64,000 nt of DNA from Bilabrum cf. latius. Its lineage: Eukaryota > Bigyra: Bicosoecida > Bigyra > Bicosoecida. Numbering within the stretch: position 1 is the stretch's first letter; the number at the start of each line of letters is the position of its first letter. The notes under the pieces were generated by a model. That model was not told the DNA's origin and did not search any database. It saw only the letters and a program-made list of their open reading frames with translations. This document shows, in pieces, positions 26,301-37,486 of this stretch. The stretch lies in NCBI GenBank assembly GCA_965178125.1, contig OZ237735.1, positions 2,108,001 to 2,172,000 on the forward strand, in the 5' to 3' direction. The position numbers and the translations under genes are program-made.

Positions 26301-29300
26301 TGTGCATGACAACGAGCCCCAGTCCAGGCTGAATGTTCCTGCTGCGCACCTTGTCGGTACCGAGGACCCATTCTGACAGAACGTACCTGGCCAGCACTGT
26401 CCTGCTACCAGCTAGCCTGACGATACGAGGCTCCACAAATTTCCTATTGATTCATTGTAGCCCGACATGGGGGCCGGCTCGATAGATCCCACCCTGCAGA
26501 AGTGCCCAGCGTGGCACAGTCCTTGCGGGGCAGCAAGTCCAACTACGCCGCAGAATTGGCCAGCAGGGCAGCTGATGCAGGCATCAATACCATTGCCCTG
26601 CTCCCTGTCAAGGTAAGTTCCACGAGGGCATGGGGTCGGTGTGGCACTGCTCGTGTTGCAGAATGTGCCCGCAGGGCACGGTCGTGACAGTGGTGCGCCC
26701 GATCGATCCATTCCAAGGCTATTCGTTGATCCCGGCGGACAATAAAATCCTGCGCTGCAGTTGCCTGCGGGGACAATAAGTCCGATTTGGTCACAAAACG
26801 AACCAGCAGGGCACAGCGTGCAACTGGTCCTATTCTTCAGCATCATGCTTTTCCCGATGGTACCAACCGGACAGAGAGTGGGCGAAGCGCCAGTTCCCCC
26901 CTCGCAGTAGGCTCCCAGTGGACACGCGGCTGGAGAAGATGTCCCAAGCCCGGGGCAGTAGAACCCCGCCGGGCACTCGATACAGCTAGATTGTCCGCTC
27001 ATACTTGTGTACGTTCCGATCGAGCACGGCTGTGGCACTGCAGCACCAGCAGAACAAAACGTGCCAGCAGGGCAGCGACCACCACCGTCTGTTTGATTCA
27101 GCGGCGTCGCTGACAACGATCCCCTGGAGCAGTAGTACCCCTCAAAGCAGGGACCACTTGGCAGCGCCAGCCCGCCAGCACCACCGCAGTATTGACCAGG
27201 TGGGCATGGCTAGCAATCGCTCACAGACTGACCTGCGAGCTCACTTCGGAACGTGCCGATCGGACACGCTTGCGGTGTGTGGCTCTACTAGGGGCAATAG
27301 TGCCCTGGTGGACACACATCTCCAAACGATTCGCTTACGGGATCTGCAAGGGGTGCTCCACCTACACAGTAGTGCCCAGCCTTGCACGGGCCGCTCGGAT
27401 TAGAGAGTCCAGAGCCAGCACAATACATTCCAAGCGTACAATTTGTGCATGATGCCTATCCGAAAGACCCACCTTGCGAATTGAATGTCCCTGGCAGACA
27501 CTATGTGGGCGTGACCGAACCAGCCTCACAGTAGGTTCCAGGCGGACACGTTTTTGGTGTCGTCATGCCAATCTCGTCGCAATACTACCCAGACGTGCAC
27601 GCAGCACACTCTGCTTGCCGCTCCAAGTTGTTAAACGTTCCCGTGGGACATTTGATAGGCTCACTGGCTCCACTTGGAGCAAAGAATCCAGGTGGTGCTA
27701 TGTGCTGCCTTGGCGTCTCCGCTGCACCAGTGCAAAAGTGCCCCGGCTCGCACGGTCCAGTGGGGCCTGGCAAGGCTGTACCGCCACAGTAGTATCCTGG
27801 TAAACAAGCCAAACAATCACGCTCCGTCGCTTGCCCGGTCACGTTCAGGAAGGACCCAAGGGGGCATGGCTGGGGCTCAAAGCTGCCCCTGGGGCAATAC
27901 CCGCCGGCGGGGCAGATGTCGCCGTACTCTGGAGTTAGTGGCCCATACCCTGAGACTGAGTCAAACCACCCGGGAGGACCCGGGAAGGAGGGCTGCGCAG
28001 TCGGCGAGCCTTCCACACAAAAGAACCCCGGATCGCACTCGCCTCTTGGCCACGTCAGGCCGGTCTCGTCGCAGTACATGCCTGGAAGGCAGAGCCTGCA
28101 CTGATCCGAAGAAGTCAGCCCACTACTATTCCCAAATCGTCCAAGAGGGCACGCTGTCGGAAGACGTGATCGGGCAGGGCAATACGATCCCCGTGGACAC
28201 TCAGTCTCGGCCTCGGACGCCGCCGCACAATACGTGCCAGCTTGGCAGTGAATACAATCGCTCTGGTTTTCGGCGCCCTGACCGGGGAAGTGCGTCCCTG
28301 CTGGGCATTCCTCTTGAGTGCTGGTTGTGGATCCTGCAGGGCAGTAGTACCCTGCACTGCACGACCCAGTCGCGTCTATGGAACCAACCAGACAGAAGCT
28401 CCCAGCTTCACACTAGTAGCACGATCCGGACCCTGTGCTATCCTGTCGAAAGCCAGGAGCGCACTTTGTGGGGCGCGCAGAGGCTTCAGGGCAATAGTTT
28501 CCCGCAGGACACAAGTTATCAGGCACTGCAGGTGGGCTTGACATTCCCGATGGGCAGAAATAGCCCTCCGGGCACCTGTGCTGATCACCCATCCTGGCAT
28601 AAGACAGTCCGGTCTAGTTGCAGAAGTGACCACCGAGGCACTCGCTGCACTAGTCTTCGCCGCTCCTGCTGTACGTTCCGGATGGACATGGAGATGGCAC
28701 AACAGTCCCGTTGATGTCGTTGCACACGCTTCCTGCTGGACACACTTTACAGTATGGGAACTCATCAGGGCGCTCGGACGGCCGGGATGCGCCCTCTGTC
28801 TCCTCCACGTCAGTGTACGTGCCAGGTGCGCATGGCTCTGGGGCAGCTGACCCAACTTCGCAGAACTAGCCCGTGGGGCATGACAAGCACTCGTCCTGAG
28901 ACCGCAAGCCAGTACGGTTGCCGTAGGTGCCAGCCCGACACGGAAACTCATCGGCTCGAGTTGTGTTCAGCGGACAGTAGAAGCCCTGAGGACATTCGTC
29001 TGTCACGTTCGATTGTCCACCCGTGCAGTAGCTTCCTGCAGGGCACGCGGAACACTCGTCTTGCGATGCAAGATTGTTAAATGGAGTGAATGTGCCGGGC
29101 TAGCACTGGTTGTCCTGTGGGTGCTTGGTTCCGAAAGGACAGTAGTGGCCCAAAGCACACTCTTCTGGGGGGTTAGAATTCCCACCCACACCGAAGCCAC
29201 AAGCAAAGCCCTCGGGGCAGATGGAGCAGTTTGCTGCAGATTCCAGGAATGTCTAATCCGTGAATCGGCCCGGCGGACACGGGTGCTCGCTCGAGTACGC

Positions 29301-30890
29301 CGAGCCAGGTGGGCAGTAGTGCCCCACATCGCACGCACCGTTTGGCAGGTCGAGACCGGTAGTGTTGCACACCGATCCTGCGATGCAGTCCCGACAAGCC
29401 TCAGCGTCAGCCGATCCCTCTACGGGGTTGTACTTGCCTACAGGACACAGGATTGGAATGGTCGCACCGGCCTCGCAGAACGTTCCGTTCGGGCAAGTTG
29501 TGCACTCATCCGGGTTGCCAAGGCCCTCTGTAGCCCCGTACGTTCCACTAGGGCAGGACACGGCAGTATCAGTCCCATTCTCACAAGCGGAGCCGCGAGG
29601 ACACAATTGAGAAAAGCCATCTACCCAACCATCTGATGGGCACACGAAGCCGCGCGGGCACGGTATGCAGCTGGCGAAGGATACCTAACCATCCAGCGGC
29701 TGGTAGTACCCTGCTGGACAGGGGTAGTCGTTCGCTGAACCGGTTCCGGCCGGACAGTAGTGGCCAGCGGGACAGATCCACTCCTTTTCAGTGACTGTGC
29801 AGTACGTGCCTTGAGGGCACTCCTGGCAAGCCTCCTGCTCGTCGCGACTGCCCGTGCGATTCGCTGGCGTAGTGCCTGCAGGGCATTGAATCAAGTTTCC
29901 AGAAAGAGCAGGCTCGAACCAGAATCCAACTGGTGCTTCTGAACCCACAGGTGAGGGCTCGAATGATCCAGCGGGGCAGTAGTACCCAGGTGCACATGGG
30001 TCGCAAGCTGTGCTGCCATTGCCCGCGAATCTACCTGCAACGCATTGTGTGGCACCAGTGGCCGTGCACGAGCTCCCGCGGGGACACAGCAAGCACTCAG
30101 TCTGGTCAGCAGTGTCTTGGTAGAAGCCAGGCTCGCACGGGATCTGGTCCATACTGGGATCAGGACACTGATGCCCTGCCTGACAGTTTGTGCACGTGGA
30201 CTGTCCACCGGTTGAAAACCTGCCAGTGGGACACGGCGTTCCAGCTGCATCCAGGACTGGACACTCGAAACCAGCCGGGCACGGCGTGCATGACGTCTGG
30301 TTGCCCAGAGAGTACGTCCCGGATGCGCATGCCTGTGGATTCTCGTCGGGCTGGCCAACCATGCTATTCGTGTACCGCAAAGGGCAGGCCGAGCCAGCCG
30401 GGCACTCAGTGCACGACGTTGCGCCGCCAGTGTCCGCTGTGTAAGTGCCCGCTGGACAAGGAAGCACCTAGCTGCTGTTCGTGTACGGGCAGTAAGATCC
30501 ACGCGGGCATCGCTGGCAGGTCTGTGAGTTGACTTCGCTGTAGAATCCCGGCAGGCATGCCTCGGGATGTGTCACACTGGTTGACGTGCACTGAAACCCA
30601 GCCGGGCAATCGTTGCACATGGTGCTACCAGCCGGGGCATACTGGCCTGGGCTACATTCGATCTAAAGGGCTACGTCTGGATATGGGCATGCGTATCCTG
30701 CGGGGCATGGAATACAGCTGTCGGTTTCGTAGTTGCCAGTATTTGCGTTCGTAGCGCTGCCATTTCCAGTCGGGCGTGTTCCCAGAGGGCACTGCTGCAA
30801 ATCAGCCTTTGCACAGAACAGGCATACGAGGGGTATCAATACAAACAAGTTTCCGCTCAGCAGAGGCATGCGGCCGCCAACGCCTTGCAC
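14325..30890 (-). CDS. Giant single-exon GCC2/GCC3-repeat transmembrane protein (gene A)
   Basis: One frame runs from ATG (30888-30890) to TGA (14325-14327): 5522 codons interrupted only by TAG, read as Leu. The first ~35 residues are a signal peptide (hydrophobic LFVLIPLVCLFC; a second Met seven codons in is an alternative start). From about 30.8 to 21.7 kb come dozens of GCC2/GCC3 ephrin-receptor-like repeats of the type CPAGxYC...CPPGTF-N-TGL...C. A membrane-proximal module follows (about 21.7-20.75 kb; SLLNTNPEFDFGVF), then one transmembrane helix (20577-20654). The cytoplasmic tail of about 2080 residues holds the RWDDDDIDLREIVERLEHH motif (about 20200-20265) and long Glu/Lys/Gln/Arg coiled coils (about 18.7-15.8 kb). 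Cell-surface adhesion or sensing is plausible, but no member of known function was recognised. It is a paralog of gene B. The single-exon structure over 16.6 kb is striking because several neighbouring genes have introns. Confidence 0.85.
20577..20654 (-). other. Transmembrane helix of giant protein A
   Basis: Residues from DWRILTLILAGFVLSTGAA to about AYI form a single hydrophobic span. The cysteine-rich repeats lie on the N-terminal (outer) side and charged coiled coil on the C-terminal side. The segment aligns with the helix of protein B (NWRLIIGVLAGFSL...). Confidence 0.8.
27838..28100 (-). repeat. Block shared with gene B (56168-56440), part 1
   Basis: About 265 bp of repeat-coding DNA is nearly identical to 56168-56440 in gene B, including the stretches encoding SVSGYGPLTPEYGDICP and MYCDETGLTWPRGECDPGF. 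Identity extends to third codon positions, so this is recent copying rather than protein-level conservation. Confidence 0.85.
28742..30660 (-). repeat. Block shared with gene B (57095-59006), part 2
   Basis: About 1.9 kb of ectodomain coding DNA is nearly identical and collinear with 57095-59006 (offset about 28.35 kb). Differences are scattered single bases, apart from one clearly diverged patch at about 29775-29960. In-frame TAG codons are conserved between the copies (for example at 29251-29260 and 57601-57610). The block stops close to the first exon codons of gene A. Confidence 0.9.
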
Positions 30891-31349
30891 CGAATTTGAG
30901 TTGTTGAGTCCCTTATTTGTTCTAGTTGCTTCTCGTAAGTTCCTGTTTATCCAGTACTTCGAATATGGTCTACACTACTTTCTGAAAGTGAGTACAAGTT
31001 GATTTGTTCAGTACTATAGTATAGCCTACGGAGCGAGCGCGAGCCAGCAAGAAGAGCACGCGCATCGCAATGTACCACAGTGCGCTGCAGTTTCCAGCGC
31101 ACCAAGCACAGACACCAAACGAAAGAATTGGTTGAAATTAGAGTGGGTCGGGGGACCTTGAGTAATATGTGGTGTGACTATATTGCATATGAGCCGAAGC
31201 AGGCGCTAAGTCTGGCTGTAACGTTGAGTTTAGGCAGAGGGTGAGCTTCAAAAGCGACGTGCGTGAGCACCATCGCATCCAGTGGAGAAACACACGGACG
31301 TGTTTGAAGCTTGCATGTCTGACCCGTCGTCAAAGCGACAAGCCTAGCT
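30891..31349. other. Spacer between branching enzyme 3' end and gene A 5' end
   Basis: The spacer is 459 bp, AT-richer than its surroundings. By orientation it should hold the 3' UTR of the branching-enzyme gene and the promoter/5' UTR of giant gene A. No recognisable promoter element, RNA gene or repeat is visible. Confidence 0.5.
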
Positions 31350-34300
31350 TCAGCCAAGCGCTCCAGCGGCACCAGAACCACCCGATCCCTTGCCCATGTC
31401 ACCGCCGCCAGAAGCCCCTGCGCCGCCGCTCGCGGCTTCGCTCGGCTTCTCGAGTCGGAAGGCGATGGCAGTTCTGGCGGGCGCGTAGACCAGGATAGAA
31501 GCAGGCCTCTCGTTCCAAGGCTCCTCCGTTGCCACGTGCTTGACCTCGTGCGCGATGCGTCCCTGACCCCCGTACTCTGACTGGTCTGAATCGAGGGCAG
31601 GGACCCACGAGCCACCGCACGGGACGCCTACCTTGTAATCGGTGTAGCTCTGGCTGGGGTGGAAGTTGAACACGAACACGAGCGTGCTCTCCGCTGTGTC
31701 TCCCCTCTCGAATACGATCATCTTGTCCCCCTCGTGCTTGAGGCTCACAAAATTGTTCCTTGAGAGCAGCCAGGGGTACCTCTCCTGCAGCATCATCATG
31801 CCTCGGTCAAACTGCATCAGGTCGCGGTAGTACAGGTCTCCGTTAAAGGCGAGATTCCACTGCCTGCGGCAGTGCTGATAGCTGTCGTGGTTGCCAGGCC
31901 GGGGAAAATCAAGCCACTCGGGGTGAGCAAACTCGTTGCCGATGAAGCAGAGCCATGCCTCGCCGCCCATCGCGCATGTGAGCAGCCGGATCATCTTGTG
32001 CAGCGCCACACCGCGAGATACCACGGCGCTCGATTGCCCGAGCTTTGACATGGACGTGTACATCTCCTTGTCCATCAGCCAGAAAGCCAGCGTCTTGTCC
32101 CCGACGAGCGCCTGGTCGTGCGACTCCGCGTACGATACCGCTCTTTCCTACCACCTGCGGTTCGTTAGCACGTGGGCAAGATGCCCCATGCCCCAGTCCT
32201 CGTCAGGTTTCTCCTTGAGCAGCTTGATCCACTGGTCCGGGATGGCCATGGCCAGACGCATATCGAAGCCTACTCCGCCCTCCGCCACGGGCCGCCCAAG
32301 GCCCGGCATCCCGCTCACGTCTTCCCCGATCGTGATTGCAGGAGGGTCCGCGCAGTGGCACAGCAGGTTCGCCAGCATCAGGTAGCTCACGGCCTCGTTG
32401 TCCGTGGCGTCACTAAAGTACTCGTGGTACCCGCCGGAGAAGCCCTCCCCGATTCCGTGGTGCTTGTACAACATGCTCGTCACACCGTCGAACCGGAACC
32501 CGTCGAACCGGTACTCCTCGAGCCACCAGCGCACGTTGGACAGGAGGAACCGGCGGACCTCCGCGCTGTTGTAGTTGAAGAGCCGACTGCCCCACTGCTC
32601 GTGCCTGCCGCGCCCGCCATCGTGGAAGTAGCACGAGTCCGTGCCGTCGTAGTAGTTGAGGCCGTCTTCCGTGTTGGGGCTCGCGTGGCTGTGCACGATA
32701 TCCATGATCACAGCCAGTCCCAGTGAGTGCGCCGTGTCAACGAGGTACTTCAGATCCTCGGGAGTGCCAAACCTGCTGCTCGCTGCAAAGAAGCAGTTGA
32801 CATGGTACCCGAATGAGCTGTACAGCGCGTGTTCCTGAACGGCCATGAGCTGGATCGCGGTGTAGCCCAACCGGGCCACGTGCGGCAGCACAAACCTAGC
32901 GAATTCGCGATAGGTATGCACCCTGTGCTCCTGCCCCGCAAGGCCGACGTGGGCCTCATAGATCCGCAGTCCGGTGGCCGCGGGGTCGCGACCATCGACA
33001 AGGCGTTTGGTTGGCAGCACTGGCGCAGCGTACGCCGGCACGCTGCTCGAAGCCCCGGCTCCGCTCGAAGCAGCTGATGCCCCAGCCCCTCCCACGGGTT
33101 TCCCGGCGTCGGCACCCCCAGCTGCAGAGGATTTTTCATCGGCTGATGGGCCCCCGTGACAGGGTGCGCGATTGGCAAGCCTTGCAGCGATTAGAGCCTC
33201 TTTGTCCTCTGGGTCCAGCTCCTGGGGAGGGCCGGACCCCTGGATCTCAGGTCCGTCGTACTCGTCGAAATCGTTCGAGTCGCCACCCAGCCGAATCCGG
33301 TTAAAGCCCTGGTTGGTCCACTCGCCCTGATGCACGACACGCTTGTCCTTGAAGCGCCGCCTGCCACCAAACTTCCAAGAGTGTCTCTCTGCGGCCGGAG
33401 GGTCCCACACTCGCGCGCAGTAGACGCCAGTCGTAGGGTCTTGCTCGGCGTACGTGGCCCAGGCAGGCAGGCGCATCACGTGGGCCCCGGCAGGTGTTCC
33501 CAGATCAGGGTTTGCTGGTGTGCTCTCGATGCCTTTGGCGCCCGGGCTGTCGCTCGGGATCACGTACATGACCTTGTAGTGCTGCAGGTGAGAAATGGCA
33601 GGGCCCGAGTCGGACCCGTCGGGCATGAACACGGACCAGACGCCGAAGGAATCCTTGGTCATCGGGTTTGCCGTCTCGTCCCAGCGATTGAAGTCTCCCA
33701 CTAAAGAGCCTGCGAGTGCTCCCGGGGCGTAGTCTCTGAACCACCAGCCCTGCGGCATTTCCGAGCGGTTCAGGCCCATGTATCGGTAGCCTTGGGAGAA
33801 GGTGTCGAGGCCGAACCGGCTGCCGATCGTGTATCGGCTGCGGTTCACTGCCACTGCCTTGCCTCGCAGGGGAGATCCGAATCCCGCGGCAGCCGCCGAG
33901 CTGCCCGCCCCGGTCGCCCCGGTCGCCCCGGCGGATGCAGCGGTCGCGTAGGCTTCCTCCTGCTCTCGGATCGAGGCCAGCAGCGCGTCCTCCTCCTAGA
34001 GGCGAGCGTGCGTCTCGTGGAACGAAATGGTCTCGATCTCTTGCAAATCTTGCAGGAATCTCTAGTACCTGCGCGGATGGGTGCAGCACAACAGTAAAAC
34101 GATCCCACATCGGAGCCGCCGTGATGGATCGGGTATCCATCACCTCAGCATCAATCGCAACCAGATCTCAAACCACGCCATTTTCTCTCACCTGGTGCGG
34201 AGAGGTCCTTTGAAGTCTTTCAAGTATGGATCGCCAAATTCCCCACGGGTCAATCCGGTACCATCGTTTTGCGTGAACCAGGTCGTATGCAAATGGACAA

Positions 34301-34888
34301 GCTCAGCGCAGGATGGCGGTACGCCCAGATCAGCTGGCATCGTGCTGCCAAGCGTCTCGGCTGCTAGCACAGGGAGCTTGGCCGCATTAAACCTGCGCGT
34401 AGGGGTGAGTCCATTGCACGCTAATTGGTGTGCTGCGCATTCCTTTGAATGCAACGATATCGACTGCATTCCTCACACTCTGTTCTCGCCTTGCATCCAG
34501 ACGAAATCGCCGAAATCGCCCTTTTCCTCGTTAAAATAACGAGCAACAATCTTGTACTCAACATCACCTGCGATGGAAGGGATTCACTTGTTGGAATGGT
34601 GGCCACGAAGATACGTCTTCTACTGATGCTTTACCGAATCCTCGTCTTGAACTGCCGGCGCAAGGTAAGTTTGGTACTTGACCTGCAAGATGGACTAAAC
34701 TAGTACGATAAGGATGACTCACCAGGGTGTGCTTCGACGTATCCGGCATACACACCGAGCATATCGATAAAGCGCAGCACAATACCATCGGCAGGTTTCC
34801 AAGATCCAAGTTCCTTGGAAGCCCCTACGATCCGCAGCTCGTGCTCTTTACAGACATCTGACCGCACAGTGATAAAGAATGCCTGCAT
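31350..34888 (-). CDS. CBM20-linked 1,4-alpha-glucan branching enzyme (GH13)
   Basis: This enzyme makes alpha-1,6 branches in starch or glycogen. Exons 34888-34723, 34567-34477, 34392-34192 and 34068-31350 join in frame (1059 codons, 1058 aa) with GT-AG introns of 155, 84 and 123 bp. Residues 1-90 form a CBM20 starch-binding domain (VGASKELGSWKPADG, GDVEYKIV, WMQGENRV), each intron being confirmed by the restored motif. DPYLKDF...RYLRFL and FSQGYRYMGLNR follow, then the GH13 barrel: IVHSHAS, nucleophile Asp in FRFDGVTSM, acid/base Glu in TIGEDVSG, and YAESHDQALVGDKT. It ends in a beta-sandwich domain and a Gly/Ala/Ser tail. A low-complexity Ala/Gly/Ser insert lies at about 33020-33180. Three TAG codons (34062, 33996, 32148) are sense; the one at 32148 falls in NRRW-x-ER, where eukaryotic homologs have Leu. 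CBM20 at the N-terminus of a branching enzyme is unusual. Confidence 0.93.
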
Positions 34889-34986
34889 AGCTTGTGGTAT
34901 TCCCGAGTATTGGTTCTGTGACCGGGATTGGTCAATCCGAATGTCGCCGCGCGATTCGCAGCGGAACCGCCGGCGAGTGCTCCTCG

Positions 34987-37077
34987 TCACTGCGCCTACC
35001 CTGCCATCTCTCCCTCCAGAACCTCCACACATTCTGAATGCCCGCCTATCCGAGCCGCCTCTAGCGCTGACATCAAGTTCCCCGCAACACTACCGCTGGC
35101 CTCAAGCCCACCAGCAAGCCTGCCTAGCCTCAGCCGCTTGGCCAGCTCTAGCGGCCTGCCGTGGGCAGCTGCCTGAAACACCATCCCCGCGTCTCGACGA
35201 GCCTCATGGGCTCGTCTGAATCCACAGAGTTGCACTCTCCTGTTCATTCGTCGGACCGGGCCCCTATTGAGAGCATCGAGTACGACCGCCCGGGCCTCGG
35301 ACTTCCGAAACACGCGCATCGGGCCAACGTCGCAGTACCGAACGAGCGTTTCAAGAACGGCTCCGAGGGGTAGCAACTGCTCAGGTTTAAATATTTTGCC
35401 CTGCAGCTGGAGAGAGCGCAGCATGGGACTGGCGGACACCACGTCGCATAGGAGACCCATGGTTTTCTTGTCGCGCGGGAGCTGGGCGAGCTGCAGCTCA
35501 TCTAACGATTTCTCCCCAGAGGACACACCTCGCACCAAACCGCCAAGCAATTGCTGGCACTGATTTCCCTTCAGGTCCAGAAGATACAGCGAGAGCACCC
35601 TGAGCCTCGGCATGCGCTCCAGAGCCAGAGCCAAATCTGGGACATTTTCGGCGTGGTGCTCCCGGGGCAGCCGAAGCACCTCCAGGCTTGTCAGCTGCTG
35701 CAAGTGCCGCGTCGATCCTGGCGGTAGCTTCATGCCCTGCAGGCACAACGACCTGAGCGCAGTGCATTTGGTGCTGAGAGCATCCAGGAGCTGGCCCGCC
35801 CCGGTTGGTGCGAGCTGGTACCCGGATCCAAACTGCAACGATCTCAGGGAGCATCCAGCTTGGAGCCGTTCCGCAAATGCAGCCAGCTAACGCTCGACAT
35901 TAAGCCCAGTTTGAATAACTAACGAATCTGTGGTTGCACCCGGCCTAACAACATCTGCTAGATCTGCAAACTGGCTAGGAGGCAGCTCGTTTTCCATGTG
36001 GCAGACTGGCAGCTGCACATGCCCAATCCCATGGTTTGCATCCTTGAGCGCCTCAATAATTCGAGCCGAGTCAAAGCATGTGACGTACGCTCCGTCGACC
36101 ACAAGACTCCTCAGCCCGGGCCGGGTGCCACTGCTACAGTGCATCTCGTCCGCCCACTGAGACTGGCCGTGGATCAGTTCAGCAATGCAGACAGATGAAA
36201 CCACGGCAGGATCAGGGGCCCTGATAGTAATCTACAGCTTCTGCACCGATTTTCTCGTGAGTAACGCGGCCAGAACGTCCTTCAAGCCATCGCCATACCC
36301 GCCCTGCGACAGAGCAAGGACTAGCGAGATAGCCTTCAGACCCGGCATGGCTCCATCTCGCAGCGCCGCAGCAAGACTCTTCAGAACAGCTGATGACGCA
36401 AATGTACCCTGCAGATTCAATGCCTCCAACCGCTCGGCATTCGAAAGCTACTTGCCGAGGCCAAGGTCTGCTGCCAGTGGCTGCCCCGCATCATCAGGCC
36501 TGCCCACGGCGCCCTTTACCACGGCAGCAGCAGCACGAGCAGCGTGCGCATGAACTAAATTGAGATGTTGCAGGTAACGTAGGTGCGCCAAAGCGCCCCC
36601 ATTCAGCACAGCCTCGATTTCACGCAGGTAGAACTAGGATCCAAATCCCAACGATAGCTTCGACAGGGATGTCATCCGTCTCATTGCCGAGCACGCTGCA
36701 CTGAGTCCCACCGTCGAGATGGTGTGGTCACTCCGAAGTTGTAAGCTAAAGCTTTTGAGCTTTTCAATGTCTGCTGAATCGTATAGTGCCTCTAGCGCTG
36801 GCGTTGAATGCGCTAGCGCCACCTCGAGGTGATCTGCCGCTGCGGTCGACAAGTAGGTGCGCATGACCGATTCCATGAGATTCTATTCCAAACCTGTTCC
36901 CATGCTACTAAGTGATAGAGTCTAGAGTGTGAACCTGTGGCGCTGCAATAGCCGTACAAGCTGCTGTGCAAACCCGTTCAGACTACCACCGCTTGCGAAC
37001 AAAGATAGGGAGTCCAAACGCTCATCGTCCGATAAACTAAGAAGCTCTGTACTGGATGAAACTAGGGCTGTAGGCAT
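34987..37077 (-). CDS. Leucine-rich-repeat protein with ankyrin-like C-terminus
   Basis: A single exon of 697 codons (696 aa) runs from ATG at 37077 to TGA at 34987. An upstream in-frame TGA at 37135 limits the start. The body is irregular LRRs of the ribonuclease-inhibitor style (for example LKSFSLQLRSD, LEALNLQGTF, LRSLCLQGMKLP, LEVLRLPREH, LRVLSLYLLDL). The last ~65 residues look like one or two ankyrin repeats (AAAHGRPLELAKRL, SALEAARIGGHSECVEVLE). Seven TAG codons are read as Leu (36922, 36883, 36634, 36448, 36232, 35887, 34996); several fall on hydrophobic LRR positions, such as QKL-x-ITI and LGK-x-LSNAERLEALNL. There is no signal peptide, so it is probably cytoplasmic and protein-binding. 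The stop lies 98 bp upstream of the branching-enzyme start, on the same strand. Confidence 0.85.
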
Positions 37078-37116
37078 GTGGTAACTTTTCACTCTCTGAG
37101 AGGTCTCACTGCCAGT

Positions 37117-37292
37117 GAATCTGAAAAAGTCGTATCATTACATTCACTCATCATCATCACCTTCGAGATCTCACAATGGACCCTCGTCCAAAGCTCAAAC
37201 TCTGTGGCACTCGTCGAGGCTCCCGAGTTCACTCAGGATGACCTAGCAGCACCTATTGCCCGCCGTGGTGGGGTTGTGGTGCAGCTAAGGCT
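37117..37292 (-). repeat. SINE-like ~190-bp repeat, copy 1
   Basis: This copy is almost identical to copy 3 (38936-39125) over about 175 bp and lacks the last ~15 bp on its right (5' in minus orientation). Read on the minus strand it ends in ...CTTTTTCAGATTCAC. It lies immediately upstream of the LRR gene. Confidence 0.85.
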
Positions 37293-37295
37293 AGT

Positions 37296-37486
37296 GAATC
37301 TGTGAAAAGTCGTATCTTCATAATCAATCGTCATCATCACCTTCGAGACCTCGCCTTGGACCCTCGCCCAAAACTAATTCTCTGTGGCACTTATCGAGAC
37401 TTCCGAGCTCACTCAGGATGATCCAGAAACGCCTATACCCCGCCGTGGTGGGGTTGTGGCGCAACTGAAACTCCTGGAGCCTCGGG
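37296..37486 (-). repeat. SINE-like ~190-bp repeat, copy 2 (diverged)
   Basis: This is a head-to-tail neighbour of copy 1 with the same layout: gaatctg start, tcatcatcaccttcgaga, ctctgtggcac, cgccgtggtggggttgtgg, and a ctcctgga.cctcggg end. It carries many substitutions, so it is older than the copy 1/copy 3 pair. Confidence 0.8.

Noticed and set aside
34564-34700. Extra exon between the first two branching-enzyme exons
   Set aside because: A plausible acceptor/donor pair exists in this 155-bp interval, but joining 34723 directly to 34567 restores the CBM20 motif PGDVEYKIV in phase, so the interval is simply intron.
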